A DNA stretch of 64,000 nt, from the NCBI RefSeq assembly GCF_030388245.1, contig NZ_CP098363.1:62001-126000 (forward strand). The letters are read 5' to 3'. A program made the translations under genes and the position numbers. This document shows, piece by piece, positions 50,943-61,848 of the stretch (position 1 is its first letter; every line of letters begins with the position of its first letter). The notes beneath the pieces were generated by a model that saw nothing but the letters and a program-made list of their open reading frames with translations, did no database searches and was not told the origin of the DNA. This stretch comes from Paracoccus sp. TOH (GTDB taxonomy: Bacteria; Pseudomonadota; Alphaproteobacteria; Rhodobacterales; Rhodobacteraceae).

Positions 50943-53789
50943 TCACTCGGCCGCGTCCATGTAGCTTTCCAGGGGCGGGCATGAGCAGATCAGGTGCCGG
51001 TCGCCATAGACGTTGTCGACGCGGTTCACCGGCGACCAGTACTTGTCCACGCGGAAAGCCCCGGGCGGGAAGCAGGCGGATTCGCGGCTGTAGGACCGGT
51101 TCCACTCGCCCACCAGATCCTCGACCGTGTGCGGCGCGTGCTTCAGCGGGTTGTCTTCGGCGTCAAGCTTGCCTTCGACGATCGCTTCCGCCTCGGCCGC
51201 GATGCCCAGCATGGCGGTGATGAAACGGTCCAACTCCGCCTTGGGCTCGCTTTCCGTCGGCTCCACCATCAGCGTACCCGCCACGGGCCAGCTCATGGTG
51301 GGCGCGTGGAAGCCGCAGTCGACCAGACGCTTGGCCACGTCATCCACCGTCACCCCGGCGCGGTCTTTCATCACCCTTGTGTCAAGGATGCACTCATGCG
51401 CCACACGTCCGCCCGCCGAGTAGAGGATCGGGTAGGCCGACTTCAGCCGGTTGGCGATGTAGTTGGCGTTCAGGATCGCCACCTTGGTCGCCTGGGTCAG
51501 CCCTTCACCGCCCATCAGCAGGCAATAGGCCCAGCTGATCAGCAGAACCGAGGCAGAGCCATAGGGGGCCGAAGACACTGCACCGCCATCGGCAAGCAAC
51601 GGGTTGCCCGGCAAGTGGGGCGCAAGATGCGCCTTCACGCCGATCGGACCCATGCCCGGACCGCCGCCGCCATGCGGGATGGCGAAGGTCTTGTGCAGGT
51701 TCAGGTGGCTGACGTCCGAGCCGATGTCACCGGGCCGCGACAGGCCGACCATCGCGTTCATGTTGGCGCCGTCCAGATAGACCTGCCCGCCGTGCTTGTG
51801 CGTGATTTCGCAGATCTCGCGCGCGGTCTTCTCGAACACGCCGTGGGTCGAGGGATAGGTGATCATGCAAGCCGAAAGATTGGCGGAATGCTGTTCGGCC
51901 TTGGCGCGGAAGTCGTCCATGTCGATGTCGCCGTTCGGGGCAACACCAACAACGACCACCTTCATCCCCACCATTTGCGCCGAAGCCGGGTTGGTGCCAT
52001 GAGCCGAGGTCGGGATCAGGCAGATATCGCGGTGGCCCTGACCATTGGCGCGGTGATAGGCCTGAATGGTAAGAAGACCCGCATATTCCCCCTGCGCGCC
52101 CGAGTTGGGCTGCATGGAGAAGGCGTCATAGCCCGTCACCTGGCACAGCTTGGCGTCCAGGTCGCGCAGCATTTCGGCATAGCCTGCGGTCTGGCTGTTC
52201 GGCGCGAACGGGTGAACGTCGGCGAACTCGGGCCAGCTGAGCGCCATCATCTCGGCGGTGGCGTTGAGCTTCATGGTGCAGGAGCCCAGTGGGATCATCG
52301 CCCGGTCCAGCGCCAGATCGCGGTCGGCCAGACGCCGCATGTAGCGGGTCATTTCGGCTTCGGCGCGGTTCATGTGGAAGACCGGATGGGTCAGGTATTC
52401 CGAGGTCCGCACCAACGCTTCCGGCAGACGGTATTCATGCGTCAGGTCGTCGTCGCGACGCTCGTTGCCGAAGGCAGCCCAGATCGCCTCGGTATGGGCG
52501 CGGGTGGCGCGCTCATCGAACGAGATGCCGATCTTCGTCGTGCCGACGCGGCGCAGGTTGATGCCGGCCGCCTCGGCCGATTTCAGGATCGCGCCCTGGA
52601 CGGCGCCGACCTCGACGGTGATCGTGTCGAAGAAAGCCGCCGGTTCCACGGTGAACCCTGCCGCTTCCAGACCCTTGGCCAGACGCACCGTCTTGCGATG
52701 GATGCGTTCGGCAATGGCCTTCAGGCCCTCGGGACCGTGGAACACGGCATACATCGACGCCATGACCGCCAGCAAAGCCTGCGCGGTGCAGACGTTCGAG
52801 GTGGCCTTCTCGCGGCGGATATGCTGCTCGCGCGTTTGCAGCGACAGCCGGTAGGCGCGGTTGCCGCGCGCGTCGATCGACACGCCAACGATACGGCCCG
52901 GCATGTTGCGCTTCAGCCCGTCCTTGACGGCCATGTAGGCAGCGTGCGGGCCACCATAGCCCATCGGCACGCCAAAGCGCTGGGTCGAGCCGATGGCGAT
53001 ATCGGCGCCCATTTCGCCCGGAGCCTTCAGAACGGTCAGCGCTAGCGGATCGGCGGCGACGGTGGCCAGCGCGCCAGCGGCGTGCAGCTTGGCGATGACG
53101 GACGTGAAGTCATGCACATGGCCATAGGTGCCGGGGTACTGGAACAGCGCGCCGAAGACCTTGGCAGGGTCCAGATCGGCAAAGGGATTGCCGACGATCA
53201 CCGACCAGCCCAAAGCCTCGGCCCGGGTTTTCACCACGGCGATTGTCTGGGCGTGGCAGTCCTGATCGACAAAGAAGGCGGTGGCCTTCGACTTGGCCGA
53301 ACGCTGGCACAGCGCCACGGCCTCGGCGGCGGCGGTGCCTTCGTCCAGAAGCGAAGCGTTGGCCACGTCAAGCGCGGTCAGATCGGCGATCATGGTCTGG
53401 TAGTTCAGCAGTGCCTCAAGACGGCCCTGGCTGATTTCCGGCTGGTAGGGAGTATAGGCGGTATACCAGGCCGGGTTTTCAAAGATGTTGCGCTGGATCG
53501 GCGGCGGGGTGACCGTGCCGTGGTAGCCCTGCCCGATGAACGAGGTCATCACCCGGTTCATGTCGGCCACGCTGCGCAGCTTGGAAAGAACGGCCTGTTC
53601 CGACAGCGCCTTGCCCCATGTCAGCGGGGTTTTCAGCCGGATGTCGTCGGGGACGATTTCGTCGATCAGCGCGTCAAGGCTGGGCGCGCCCACGGCCTTC
53701 AGCATCTCGGCCATCTCGGCCGGAGAGGGGCCGATATGGCGACGGTTGGCAAAATCGTAGGGGGCGTAGCTGGATTCCTTGTAGGTCAT
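50943..53789 (-). CDS. gcvP: Glycine dehydrogenase (decarboxylating), P-protein
   Basis: 948 residues, normal length for the fused P-protein. The PLP site is in [20 protein letters not shown] and the glycine-rich [21 protein letters not shown]-terminal [14 protein letters not shown] is typical. It decarboxylates glycine and passes the aminomethyl group to the lipoyl arm of GcvH. Follows gcvH by 11 bases in the direction gcvT-gcvH-gcvP. Confidence 0.95.
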   Translation of the reverse strand: MTYKESSYAPYDFANRRHIGPSPAEMAEMLKAVGAPSLDALIDEIVPDDIRLKTPLTWGKALSEQAVLSKLRSVADMNRVMTSFIGQGYHGTVTPPPIQRNIFENPAWYTAYTPYQPEISQGRLEALLNYQTMIADLTALDVANASLLDEGTAAAEAVALCQRSAKSKATAFFVDQDCHAQTIAVVKTRAEALGWSVIVGNPFADLDPAKVFGALFQYPGTYGHVHDFTSVIAKLHAAGALATVAADPLALTVLKAPGEMGADIAIGSTQRFGVPMGYGGPHAAYMAVKDGLKRNMPGRIVGVSIDARGNRAYRLSLQTREQHIRREKATSNVCTAQALLAVMASMYAVFHGPEGLKAIAERIHRKTVRLAKGLEAAGFTVEPAAFFDTITVEVGAVQGAILKSAEAAGINLRRVGTTKIGISFDERATRAHTEAIWAAFGNERRDDDLTHEYRLPEALVRTSEYLTHPVFHMNRAEAEMTRYMRRLADRDLALDRAMIPLGSCTMKLNATAEMMALSWPEFADVHPFAPNSQTAGYAEMLRDLDAKLCQVTGYDAFSMQPNSGAQGEYAGLLTIQAYHRANGQGHRDICLIPTSAHGTNPASAQMVGMKVVVVGVAPNGDIDMDDFRAKAEQHSANLSACMITYPSTHGVFEKTAREICEITHKHGGQVYLDGANMNAMVGLSRPGDIGSDVSHLNLHKTFAIPHGGGGPGMGPIGVKAHLAPHLPGNPLLADGGAVSSAPYGSASVLLISWAYCLLMGGEGLTQATKVAILNANYIANRLKSAYPILYSAGGRVAHECILDTRVMKDRAGVTVDDVAKRLVDCGFHAPTMSWPVAGTLMVEPTESEPKAELDRFITAMLGIAAEAEAIVEGKLDAEDNPLKHAPHTVEDLVGEWNRSYSRESACFPPGAFRVDKYWSPVNRVDNVYGDRHLICSCPPLESYMDAAE

Positions 53790-53800
53790 GGTTTTTCCCC

Positions 53801-54163
53801 TCAGCCCACAAGCGCCAGATAGGCGGCTTCGTCCATCAGCCCTTCGGCATCGGCGACGCGGGCAAGCTTCAGCTTGAAGAACCAGCCGGCGCCTTGCGGA
53901 TCTGCATTGACGATCGACGGGTCGTTGCGGATCGCCTCGTTGACTTCAACCACTTCGCCATCCAGCGGGCAGTAGACGTCCGATGCGGCCTTGACCGACT
54001 CGACCGTTGCCGCAGCATCGTTCTTGGCCAGAGTGGCCCCGGTTTCGGGCAGGTCGACGAACACCAGGTCGCCCAGTTGTTCGACGGCGTGATTGGTAAT
54101 GCCGACCGTGGCGATGCCATCGGCGATGTTCAGCCATTCGTGATCTTCGGTGAATTTCAACAT
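53801..54163 (-). CDS. gcvH: Glycine cleavage system H protein
   Basis: 120 residues with the lipoyl-lysine context [20 protein letters not shown], in which the lysine follows ESV. The small beta-sandwich protein carries the aminomethyl group between GcvP, GcvT and Lpd. Gap of 11 bases to gcvT. The family call is certain from motif and size. Confidence 0.95.
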   Translation of the reverse strand: MLKFTEDHEWLNIADGIATVGITNHAVEQLGDLVFVDLPETGATLAKNDAAATVESVKAASDVYCPLDGEVVEVNEAIRNDPSIVNADPQGAGWFFKLKLARVADAEGLMDEAAYLALVG

Positions 54164-54174
54164 GGTCTTGATCC

Positions 54175-55311
54175 TCAGCGCTTGTAACGGGGGGTGATGA
54201 AGGGAAGGTCGGCGACGGTGACGGGCACACGCTTGCCGCGCAGGTCGACGAACAGGCGCGTACCGGTTTCAGAAAGGCTGGCGGCGACAAAGCCCATCGC
54301 CACGGGGGCGTTCACCGTGGGGCCGAAACCGCCCGAGGTGATACGGCCCACGGGGTCCGCCGACGTCTCGTCCAGGTAGAGATCGCCGCCACGGATGGGC
54401 GCGCGGCCTTCCGGTGCGATGCCGACACGCCGCCGCGTTGCGCCAATGTCGAACTCGCGCAGGATCACATCGGCACCGGGGAATCCCCCTGCCCGCGCCC
54501 CGCCGGTGCGGCGCACCTTCTGCACCGCCCATTCCAGCGCCGCCGCGACCGGGGTGGTGCCGGTGTCGATGTCATTGCCGTAAAGGCACAGGCCCGCTTC
54601 CAGCCGCAGGCTGTCGCGCGCGCCAAGCCCGATCGGTTGCACGTCGGGGTTGGCCAGAAGGCTGCGGACAAACTCCACCGCCTTGGCTTCAGGGACCGAG
54701 ACCTCGTAGCCGTCCTCGCCCGAATAGCCCGAGCGCGAGACGACGCAGTCCACGCCAAGGATCGAAACGCCCCGCACATCCATGAAGGCCATCGCCGCCA
54801 CTTCGGGGGCCAGTGCCGCCAGCGCGCTTTCCGCCGCCGGGCCTTGCAGCGCGACCAGTGCGCGGTCGGTCAGTTCGATCACATCGCACAGGTCGGACAG
54901 GTTGGCGCGCATGTGCGCCACGTCCTGTTCCTTGCAGGCGGCGTTGACCACGACGAACAGGTGATCGCCCCGGTTGGCCACCATCAGGTCATCCAGGATG
55001 CCGCCCTGCGCATCGGTGAACAGCGCATAGCGCTGGCGACCGTGCTTCAGGCCCAGGATATCGACCGGCACCAGCCGCTCCAGCGCGAGCGCAGCGTCCT
55101 CGACCTTGCCCGACTTCGGCCGCAGGATCACCTGACCCATGTGGCTGACATCGAACAGACCTGCCTTGGCCCTGGTATGAAGGTGTTCCTTCATCACGCC
55201 TTCGGGGAATTGCACCGGCATCTGATAGCCGGCAAACCCAACCATCTTGCCCCCCAGCTCGATGTTCAGGGCGGTCAGCGGGGTCTTCTTCAGGGTCGTG
55301 GTATCATCCAT
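54175..55311 (-). CDS. gcvT: Aminomethyltransferase (T protein)
   Basis: 378 residues of GcvT type: [32 protein letters not shown] and the folate region [20 protein letters not shown]. It releases ammonia and makes 5,10-methylene-tetrahydrofolate. The start overlaps the lipA stop by eight bases, so the two are coupled. Together with the others it forms a complete cleavage system. Confidence 0.95.
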   Translation of the reverse strand: MDDTTTLKKTPLTALNIELGGKMVGFAGYQMPVQFPEGVMKEHLHTRAKAGLFDVSHMGQVILRPKSGKVEDAALALERLVPVDILGLKHGRQRYALFTDAQGGILDDLMVANRGDHLFVVVNAACKEQDVAHMRANLSDLCDVIELTDRALVALQGPAAESALAALAPEVAAMAFMDVRGVSILGVDCVVSRSGYSGEDGYEVSVPEAKAVEFVRSLLANPDVQPIGLGARDSLRLEAGLCLYGNDIDTGTTPVAAALEWAVQKVRRTGGARAGGFPGADVILREFDIGATRRRVGIAPEGRAPIRGGDLYLDETSADPVGRITSGGFGPTVNAPVAMGFVAASLSETGTRLFVDLRGKRVPVTVADLPFITPRYKR

Positions 55312-56263
55312 TCTGGGATTCCTTGGCGGAGGTCATGGCGTTGCGGGCGGCTTTCAGGAGGGCAAAGTCATCCCCGGCATGGAAGGACGACCGCGTCATC
55401 GGGGTGGCAGAAACGGCGAGAAAGCCCTTTGACCGGGCCATGTCCTCGATCCGGCGAAACTCGTCAGGCGGCACGAAGCGATCCAGCTTGTGATGCCGTG
55501 CGGTGGGCTGCAGATACTGCCCCACGGTGATGAAATCGACGCCAGCGGCGCGCATGTCGTCCATCACCTGGCGCAGTTCCTCGAAGGTTTCGCCAAGCCC
55601 GACCATCAGGCCGGATTTGGTGAAGATCCCGGGGTTCTGCCGCTTGGCGTCGTCCAGAAGCCGCAGCGACTGGTAATAGCGCGCGCCGGGCCGGACCGAG
55701 GGGTACAGCCCCGGCACGCATTCCAGATTGTGGTTGAACACGTCTGGTGCGGCATCGACCACGATCTTCCAAGCCGGGCCCTTGTGCAGAAAATCAGGCA
55801 CCAGCACTTCGATGGTGGTGTCGGGGTTCTGATGGCGAACGGCACGGATGGTCTGGGCGAAGTGCGCCGCTCCGCCATCGTCCAGATCGTCCCGGTCAAC
55901 GCTGGTGATCACGACATGGCGCAGGACCAGCTTGGCCACCGCCTGCGCCACCCGGCCCGGCTCGAACGGGTCAAGCGCGTCGGGGCGACCGGTGGCGACG
56001 TTGCAGAACGAACAGCCGCGCGTGCAGGTTTCGCCCATGATCATCATGGTCGCGTGGCGCTGCGACCAGCATTCGCCGCGGTTCGGGCAGGCGGCTTCCT
56101 CGCAGACGGTGGACAGCGCGTTGTCCTTCAGGATGCGGCGGGTCTGGCCGTAGTCCGGGCTGTCCGCCCGCGACACCCGGATCCAGTCCGGCTTGCGCGG
56201 GGTCTCAGAGATGGCTCGACGGACCTTTTCCGGGTGGCGCGGTTTTTCGACAAAGTCCTTCAT
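55304..56263 (-). CDS. lipA: Lipoyl synthase
   Basis: 319 residues. Radical-SAM cluster [10 protein letters not shown] (C-x3-C-x2-C) and the auxiliary cluster cysteines in [13 protein letters not shown]. It inserts two sulphurs into the octanoyl group on GcvH and other lipoyl proteins. The start at 56263 ([16 protein letters not shown]) is used rather than a longer frame. It supplies the cofactor of GcvH, so its place in the operon fits. Confidence 0.93.
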   Translation of the reverse strand: MKDFVEKPRHPEKVRRAISETPRKPDWIRVSRADSPDYGQTRRILKDNALSTVCEEAACPNRGECWSQRHATMMIMGETCTRGCSFCNVATGRPDALDPFEPGRVAQAVAKLVLRHVVITSVDRDDLDDGGAAHFAQTIRAVRHQNPDTTIEVLVPDFLHKGPAWKIVVDAAPDVFNHNLECVPGLYPSVRPGARYYQSLRLLDDAKRQNPGIFTKSGLMVGLGETFEELRQVMDDMRAAGVDFITVGQYLQPTARHHKLDRFVPPDEFRRIEDMARSKGFLAVSATPMTRSSFHAGDDFALLKAARNAMTSAKESQNG

Positions 56264-56273
56264 CGCATCCCCC

Positions 56274-57662
56274 TCAGGCGTGCAGCGGTTTGCCAAGCGC
56301 GGCAAGGCAGGCTTCCTTGACCGCCTCGCCCATGCCCGGATGGGCGTGCGACGTGGCGGCGATCTGCGCCAGCGTGGCCCCGGTGGACATGGCCAGCACC
56401 AATTCCTGGATCAGTTCGCCCGCGCCGCGGCCCAGGACATGCGCGCCAAGGATGCGGCCGGTGTCCGCACAGCCCAGCACCTTGACCAGGCCAACGGTCG
56501 CCCCCATCGCACGGGCGCGACCGTTGGCGATGAACTGGAACTTGCCCACCACATGCGCGCGACCGGCCTCTTGCAGCGCCTCTTCGGTGGCGCCAAGGCT
56601 GGCGATCTCGGGCGCGGTGTAGACCACGCCGGGAACCAGCGAATAGTCCGGCGCGCCATGCGCGTGCCCGGCCAGCGCTTCGACCGCCGCAATGCCGTCT
56701 TCCTCGGCCTTGTGGGCCAGCATCGGGCCGGGAACCACATCGCCGATGGCCAGAATGCCCGGCACGGCGGTGCGGAACTGCCCGTCCACCGGGATGAAGC
56801 CGCGCGCATCCAGCGTGATGCCCAACGCCTCAAGCCCAAGCCCGGCAGTGCGCGGGCGGCGACCGATGGCCACCAGCACGGCATCGGCCTCCAGCGTTTC
56901 TTCAGTGCCCTTGTCGCGGCGTTCCAGCGTGATGCTGGCCTTGCCATCGGCCTGGGTGACTGACATCACCTTGCGGCCCAGCTGGAAGGCCAGCCCCTGC
57001 CGCTGCAACAGGCGCTGCGCGGTCTTGGCAATCTCGCCGTCGGCGCCGGGCAGAATGCGGTCGAGATATTCCACCACCGTCACCTTGGCCCCCAGCCGCG
57101 CCCAGACCTGGCCCAGCTCCAGCCCGATGACGCCCGCGCCGATCACCACAAGATGATCCGGCACCTTCGGCAGCGACAGAGCGCCGGTCGAGGACAGCAC
57201 CACGCTTTCATCCACCGTCACGCCCGGCAACGCGGCCGGGTCCGACCCGGTTGCGATCAGGATGGTCCTGGCGGCGACGGTTTCGTCGCCCACCTGCACC
57301 CGGCCCGGCGCCGGAATGCTGCCACGCCCATTCAGCCATTCGACGGCGTTCTTCTTGAACAGATGCGCGATGCCCTTGGTCAGGTCGCCCACCACCTTGT
57401 CCTTGCGCGCCATCATGGCCGACAGGTCGAACGAAGCTTCGCCGGTCGAGATGCCATGCGCCGACAGGTGCTTCAGCTCGGCCCAGTGTTCCGACGAGGA
57501 TAGAAGCGCCTTGGACGGGATGCAGCCCACGTTCAGGCAGGTGCCGCCCAGCGTGGCGCGTTCTTCGACGCAGGCCACCGTCAGGCCCAGCTGAGCGGCG
57601 CGGATCGCGGCCACATAGCCGCCGGGGCCCGCGCCGATCACGACAAGATCGAACTCATGCAT
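56274..57662 (-). CDS. lpd: Dihydrolipoyl dehydrogenase (L protein)
   Basis: 462 residues from [20 protein letters not shown]. The redox disulfide is in [13 protein letters not shown], the NAD-binding loop in [13 protein letters not shown], and the active-site histidine in [14 protein letters not shown]. It reoxidises the lipoyl arm with NAD+. A longer open frame to 57773 overlaps glyA; the ATG at 57662 overlaps the glyA stop by 8 bases and is preferred. Confidence 0.94.
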   Translation of the reverse strand: MHEFDLVVIGAGPGGYVAAIRAAQLGLTVACVEERATLGGTCLNVGCIPSKALLSSSEHWAELKHLSAHGISTGEASFDLSAMMARKDKVVGDLTKGIAHLFKKNAVEWLNGRGSIPAPGRVQVGDETVAARTILIATGSDPAALPGVTVDESVVLSSTGALSLPKVPDHLVVIGAGVIGLELGQVWARLGAKVTVVEYLDRILPGADGEIAKTAQRLLQRQGLAFQLGRKVMSVTQADGKASITLERRDKGTEETLEADAVLVAIGRRPRTAGLGLEALGITLDARGFIPVDGQFRTAVPGILAIGDVVPGPMLAHKAEEDGIAAVEALAGHAHGAPDYSLVPGVVYTAPEIASLGATEEALQEAGRAHVVGKFQFIANGRARAMGATVGLVKVLGCADTGRILGAHVLGRGAGELIQELVLAMSTGATLAQIAATSHAHPGMGEAVKEACLAALGKPLHA

Positions 57663-58929
57663 GGCCGGCCCCATAGATCGGGAAGCGGCGGCACAGGTCC
57701 TGCACCTTGGCGCGGACCGCGGCCTCGACAGCGGCGTCGCCCTCGGGATTGCGGCGCAGCGCATCCAGCACATCGCCGATCAGCCCGCCGATCTCGCGGA
57801 ACTCGGTCACGCCGAAGCCACGGCTGCACCCCGCCGCCGTGCCCAGACGGATGCCCGAGGTGACGGTCGGCTTTTCCGGGTCATTCGGGACGCCGTTCTT
57901 GTTGCAGGTGATGTTGGCCCGCTCCAGCGCTTCGGCAGCGGCATTGCCCTTCACGCCCAGAGGGCGCAGGTCGACCAGCATCAGGTGGTTGTCGGTGCCG
58001 CCCGACACGATGGCCGCGCCGCGATTGACGAGCACCTCGGCCAGCGCCGCCGAAGAGGCGACGACATTGCCGATGTAATCCTTGAACGACGGCTGCAGCG
58101 CCTCCTGGAAGGCGACGGCCTTGGCCGCGATGACATGCATCAAAGGGCCGCCCTGCAGACCGGGGAACACGGCCGAGTTGATCTTCTTGGCCAGCGCCTC
58201 GTCATTGGTCAGGATGATCCCGCCGCGCGGGCCGCGCAGCGTCTTGTGCGTGGTGGAGGTCACGATGTGGGCATGCGGCATCGGGCTGGGGTGGTGGCCG
58301 GTTGCCACCAGCCCGGCGATATGGGCCATGTCCACCATCAGCCAGGCGCCCACCTTGTCGGCAATCGCGCGGAAGCGGGCGAAGTCGATGACACGCGAAT
58401 AGGCCGAGGCCCCGGCGATGATCAGCTTCGGCTTTTCGGCCAGGGCAAGTTCCTCGACCCGGTCATAGTCGATCCTGCCATCGGCCCCGAGGCCGTAGGC
58501 CACCGCGCGGAACCACTTGCCCGACATCGCGGGCTTGGCGCCGTGGGTCAGGTGGCCGCCGGCATCCAGCGACATGCCCAGGATCGTGTCGCCGGGGCTC
58601 AGCAGCGCCAGCTTGACCGCACCGTTCGCCTGCGCGCCGGAATGGGGTTGGACGTTGGCGTATCCTGCGCCGAACAGCGCCTTCAGCCGGTCGATGGCCA
58701 GTTGTTCGACCACGTCAACATGCAGGCAGCCGCCGTAATAGCGCTTGCCGGGATAGCCTTCGGCGTACTTGTTGGTCAGGACCGACCCCTGCGCCTGCAT
58801 CACGCGCAGGCTGGCGTGGTTTTCCGAGGCGATCAGCTCGATCTGGGTTTCCTGGCGTGCGCGCTCGGCTTCAAGGGCAGACCACAGGGCCGGGTCGAAC
58901 GTGGCGATATCTTCCTGAGCGTCGTGCAT
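57655..58929 (-). CDS. glyA: Serine hydroxymethyltransferase
   Basis: 424 residues, normal length, with the PLP lysine in [15 protein letters not shown] and the N-terminal [20 protein letters not shown]. It joins methylene-tetrahydrofolate with glycine to give serine. In this operon it uses the C1 unit from GcvT, and serine then goes to SdaA. It follows the symporter remnant by nine bases. Confidence 0.95.
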   Translation of the reverse strand: MHDAQEDIATFDPALWSALEAERARQETQIELIASENHASLRVMQAQGSVLTNKYAEGYPGKRYYGGCLHVDVVEQLAIDRLKALFGAGYANVQPHSGAQANGAVKLALLSPGDTILGMSLDAGGHLTHGAKPAMSGKWFRAVAYGLGADGRIDYDRVEELALAEKPKLIIAGASAYSRVIDFARFRAIADKVGAWLMVDMAHIAGLVATGHHPSPMPHAHIVTSTTHKTLRGPRGGIILTNDEALAKKINSAVFPGLQGGPLMHVIAAKAVAFQEALQPSFKDYIGNVVASSAALAEVLVNRGAAIVSGGTDNHLMLVDLRPLGVKGNAAAEALERANITCNKNGVPNDPEKPTVTSGIRLGTAAGCSRGFGVTEFREIGGLIGDVLDALRRNPEGDAAVEAAVRAKVQDLCRRFPIYGAGHA

Positions 58930-58938
58930 CTGCGTCTC

Positions 58939-59145
58939 CTATTTGGCTGGAAGAACCGGCGCGCAAAGGCGCGCCGGCCTGATTGGCCAGCGGTTTTCTG
59001 GTTCTGCGAAGTAGTCGCGGGTCAGCTTGATGACGACCAGAGACAACAGCGGCAGCGAGATCAGGTTGCCGATGAGCAGGGCGATCATCGGAACGCCCCA
59101 AACAATGCCGTTCAGCAAATTGAAAAAGGCATTGAGTGTTTCCAC
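58939..59145 (-). pseudogene. Glycine/alanine:cation symporter (AGCS) remnant, in-frame internal deletion
   Basis: 68 codons that join the two ends of a normally ~450-residue symporter. The N-terminal METLNAFFNLLNGIVWGVPM is that of AGCS proteins, and after ALLIG it jumps to NLISLPLLSLVVIKLTRDYF, the C-terminal end of the same family. The frame is open, begins GTG with GAGGAG upstream, and stops normally, but the transport core is gone. It was the glycine importer at the head of the operon. Confidence 0.7.
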
Positions 59146-59400
59146 AGGGCAATCTCCTCATTGTCCCTTGCAGCCAAGCACCCCACGGCAAGGGACTACC
59201 GGGCCTTGGCGCATCTCGCGCCACAGCTTTCTGCTTTGTTGATGGGCGTCCTCCTCGTCGATCCGCCCGGAGCCTGCATGTGGCTTGCCCGTGACTCTCG
59301 GCTCGGCATCAGAGTGACGGAACCGTCGGTCGGGTGGGAGCCGGGTCGCGACCTTGGGGCGGACATAGGATGTATAGACCTTTGTTGACTTTTGAAAATT
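59146..59400 (-). promoter_or_regulatory. Structured leader upstream of the symporter remnant and glyA
   Basis: A 255-base gap between divergent genes. Near the gene, GTCCCTTGC (59163) and GCAAGGGAC (59188) form a 9-bp stem with a 16-base loop just before the ribosome binding site. Further up are the self-complementary GACGGTTCCGTC and an ACTCT...AGAGT stem. This looks like a folded 5' leader, possibly a glycine- or folate-related switch. I cannot match any known riboswitch consensus. Confidence 0.4.
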
Positions 59401-59446
59401 TCATTCTTCTAATCATAGATTGAGTTTTGTTAACATTAGGTCTGCC

Positions 59447-60337
59447 ATGCAAAATGTCCCGATGGAGTTGCTGCGCACCTTTATCAAGGCCATCGACAGC
59501 GGCAGCTTCACCCGCGCCGGCGAGCTTGTCGGCCGCACTCCCTCGGCCATCAGCCTTCAGATCAAGCGGTTGGAAGAAATCGCAAATGCAGCGCTTTTTC
59601 AAAGGGATGCCCACAAGTTGCAGCTGACCGCAGACGGCAGGACCGTTGCTCAGTTTGCTCGGCGAATCCTTGCCCTAAACGACGAGCTTCTGTCCAACCT
59701 GCGACAGCCTTCGGTCACCGGCCGGGTGCGCCTGGGGGCACCTCACGAGTACACGGCCTCGCTTCTGCCAGAGTTCCTGGGCAAGTTCGCACAGGCCCAT
59801 CCGAACGTCATGCTTGAGGTGACAAGCGACCTCAGCAAGAATCTGCTGCGCCGCCAGCAGGCCGGAGAGTTTGATCTGGTCATCGCCCTTCACGAGGAAT
59901 CGGCCTCTCCTGGCGGTCGACTGGTCTACACCGAACCGCTCGTCTGGGTGGGAAGCATAGATCATGCAAGCCATCTGCAGACGCCCCTGCCGCTGGTCCT
60001 AGCGCCCCCGCCCTGCATCTATCGGAACCGGATCCTGCAAAGTCTGAACCAGGCGCAGCGGGCATGCCGTATCGTCTATCTCAGCTCCAGCTATAACGGG
60101 ATTTCTGCGGCTGTACGGGCCGGCATCGGCATAACCGTCATGGCGGGCAGCGCAATCCCACCCGACAGCAAGATCTTCTCCGAACGGGACGGCTTGCCCA
60201 ACTTGGGCGAACTGGAACTACGGTTGCACCGGGCAACGGGAAGCAATTCCGAAGCACTGCAGAGGCTCGAAGAATACATCGCCGGCAGCTTTGCAAATTC
60301 GGTTCCCGTGCGAACCTCCGGTCTCGAACGTGAGTAA
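59447..60337 (+). CDS. LysR-family regulator
   Basis: 296 residues from MQNVPMELLRTFIKAIDSGS. Helix-turn-helix at ~20-40 (FTRAGELVGRTPSAISLQIK) followed by the effector-binding domain. It diverges from the symporter-glyA-lpd-lipA-gcv operon, so it probably controls glycine cleavage there. The start at 59447 is the second ATG; the upstream one adds nine residues. Its end is about 70 bases before the ISKra4 boundary. Confidence 0.85.
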   Translation: MQNVPMELLRTFIKAIDSGSFTRAGELVGRTPSAISLQIKRLEEIANAALFQRDAHKLQLTADGRTVAQFARRILALNDELLSNLRQPSVTGRVRLGAPHEYTASLLPEFLGKFAQAHPNVMLEVTSDLSKNLLRRQQAGEFDLVIALHEESASPGGRLVYTEPLVWVGSIDHASHLQTPLPLVLAPPPCIYRNRILQSLNQAQRACRIVYLSSSYNGISAAVRAGIGITVMAGSAIPPDSKIFSERDGLPNLGELELRLHRATGSNSEALQRLEEYIAGSFANSVPVRTSGLERE

Positions 60338-60405
60338 ACCGGCGCTCTTTGGAAAACAGGATCTGTGAAAAATACTGTCGCGTTGCCCTTAAATCCGGCA
60401 CACAT

Positions 60406-61848
60406 GGGAGTGGGCAAAACTTGGGGGTCATGCGGCTGCTCTTTGGTAGGCTCCGGTTAGCCGACCGTCGAGAACGGCGGCGCGGACAACAGCCACGCGG
60501 TGGGCTCCATTGGGCGACCATCTCATGCGGCGGCGCTTGCCCATGCGGGTGTTCCCGATGTCGTCCACGCAGCCCTCTGCCCGGGATGAAGAAATCGGAA
60601 AACCCGTGCGGTACCGCCGACCATAGTCGGTCAGGCTGTCCATGTTGTTCGCAAGGTAGGAATAGAGGTCCCGGCACCGGGCTTGCACGCGTCGGGCTGC
60701 TTCAGCCGCCATGCGATCATCTGTATTCAGCCGCGTGCAATCGACGATCAACCATTGCAGACTGGTCGTGGCCGTTAGAACTTTCCCATGCCAAAGGTAC
60801 CATCGCAGTGTTTCGGCCGGACGTTTGAACAACACTGGAATGCCGGAGAAACCCCTGCTCTGCAGCAGGCCTTTTACGGCGTTCTCGACGTGCTGAATAC
60901 GCATCGAGATATGCCACCAGTCGAGGATGTGGCGGACCTTTCCATCGACGGCATTGCGGACGAGGTTTGGCAGGGCTGGTTCCCCGTCCGAAATTACCGT
61001 GACGGTTTGTTCGTGATCCCAACCGAGAGCCCTCAAGTGCTGGCGAAGCTGACTGGCAGGTGACAGGACCGCCTGTTGCACCAAGCCGAAGCGACGGCAC
61101 CTATCGTGGCCTTCAATTTTACCGACCACAACATCGAGGTGTCGCTTCTGATATTCCGGCCTGCATCGGATATGCGCACCGTCCAGGAAAACCGTCAGCG
61201 CAGGCGCCTCTTCGGCGGCTGAAGGAACCAGCGGCTCATTCTGCTCGCTGTCGCAGATTTCCCGGGCAACTTTGCCCAGTCGATTGCGCACCGATGTGTT
61301 CACCTGCTTCGCGCAAGGCAGAAAGGTTTCCAGAATACGCACCGCTTCCCGAAAGGAATGACGCGCTCCAAGTTCGGCTTGAAGGCGTCGCAGTTCCGGG
61401 GTCGATCGATCCGGGAAAAAGTGAGCGAGAGGCGAAAGCGGTCCGCCCAAGACAACATCGGATTTTGCATTGCAGGCGCAACGCCGAATGCGCGGCGCTT
61501 TGACCTCGAACCTGCCGAAGAGTGTGTCGAGCACCCGCGACCGATAATCATGTATAGCCCGGACCCCGTCGCAGTCCGGGCAGATCCGGCTGGCTTCGGA
61601 AATTTCCTCGATCTGGTCGTGCAGGATCGCACTTTGCAATTGCCCCAGGATCGTCTTCGCATCTTCGAGCAACAACCCGAACCCCTCAGGCTGCGTGCGT
61701 CGAAACGGGCGGGACAAACGGCCGAGACGATGCCTCTTTGTGGTTCCGTTCTCAAAGGTCGTCTCGACAATAATCCGCACTTCCATGGCAGTTCCCTTCT
61801 CAATGAACCACCAACATACACAGACACCCCCAAGTTTTGCCCACTCCC
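60406..61848 (-). mobile_element. ISKra4-family element, copy 2 (complete)
   Basis: The same 1443-bp element as copy 1 but inverted, with both terminal repeats GGGAGTGGGC present. It is followed directly by an incomplete third copy in the same orientation. It forms part of the right border of the 42-kb island. Flank ...AATCCGGCACACAT lies outside. Confidence 0.85.

Noticed and set aside
50994..53045. A 683-codon open frame opposite gcvP
   Set aside because: Mirror of a highly conserved minus-strand gene; composition is arginine/histidine/glycine-rich, typical of antisense frames in high-GC DNA.
57661..59388. A 575-codon + strand frame opposite glyA and its leader
   Set aside because: Same reason; glyA and the symporter remnant on the minus strand explain the region.
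59146..59400. Classical glycine riboswitch upstream of the symporter-glyA operon
   Set aside because: The tandem aptamer signatures (GGAGAG, then CCGAAG and CUCUCAGGCAAA-like segments) are not present in order. The leader is kept only as structured RNA of unknown type.
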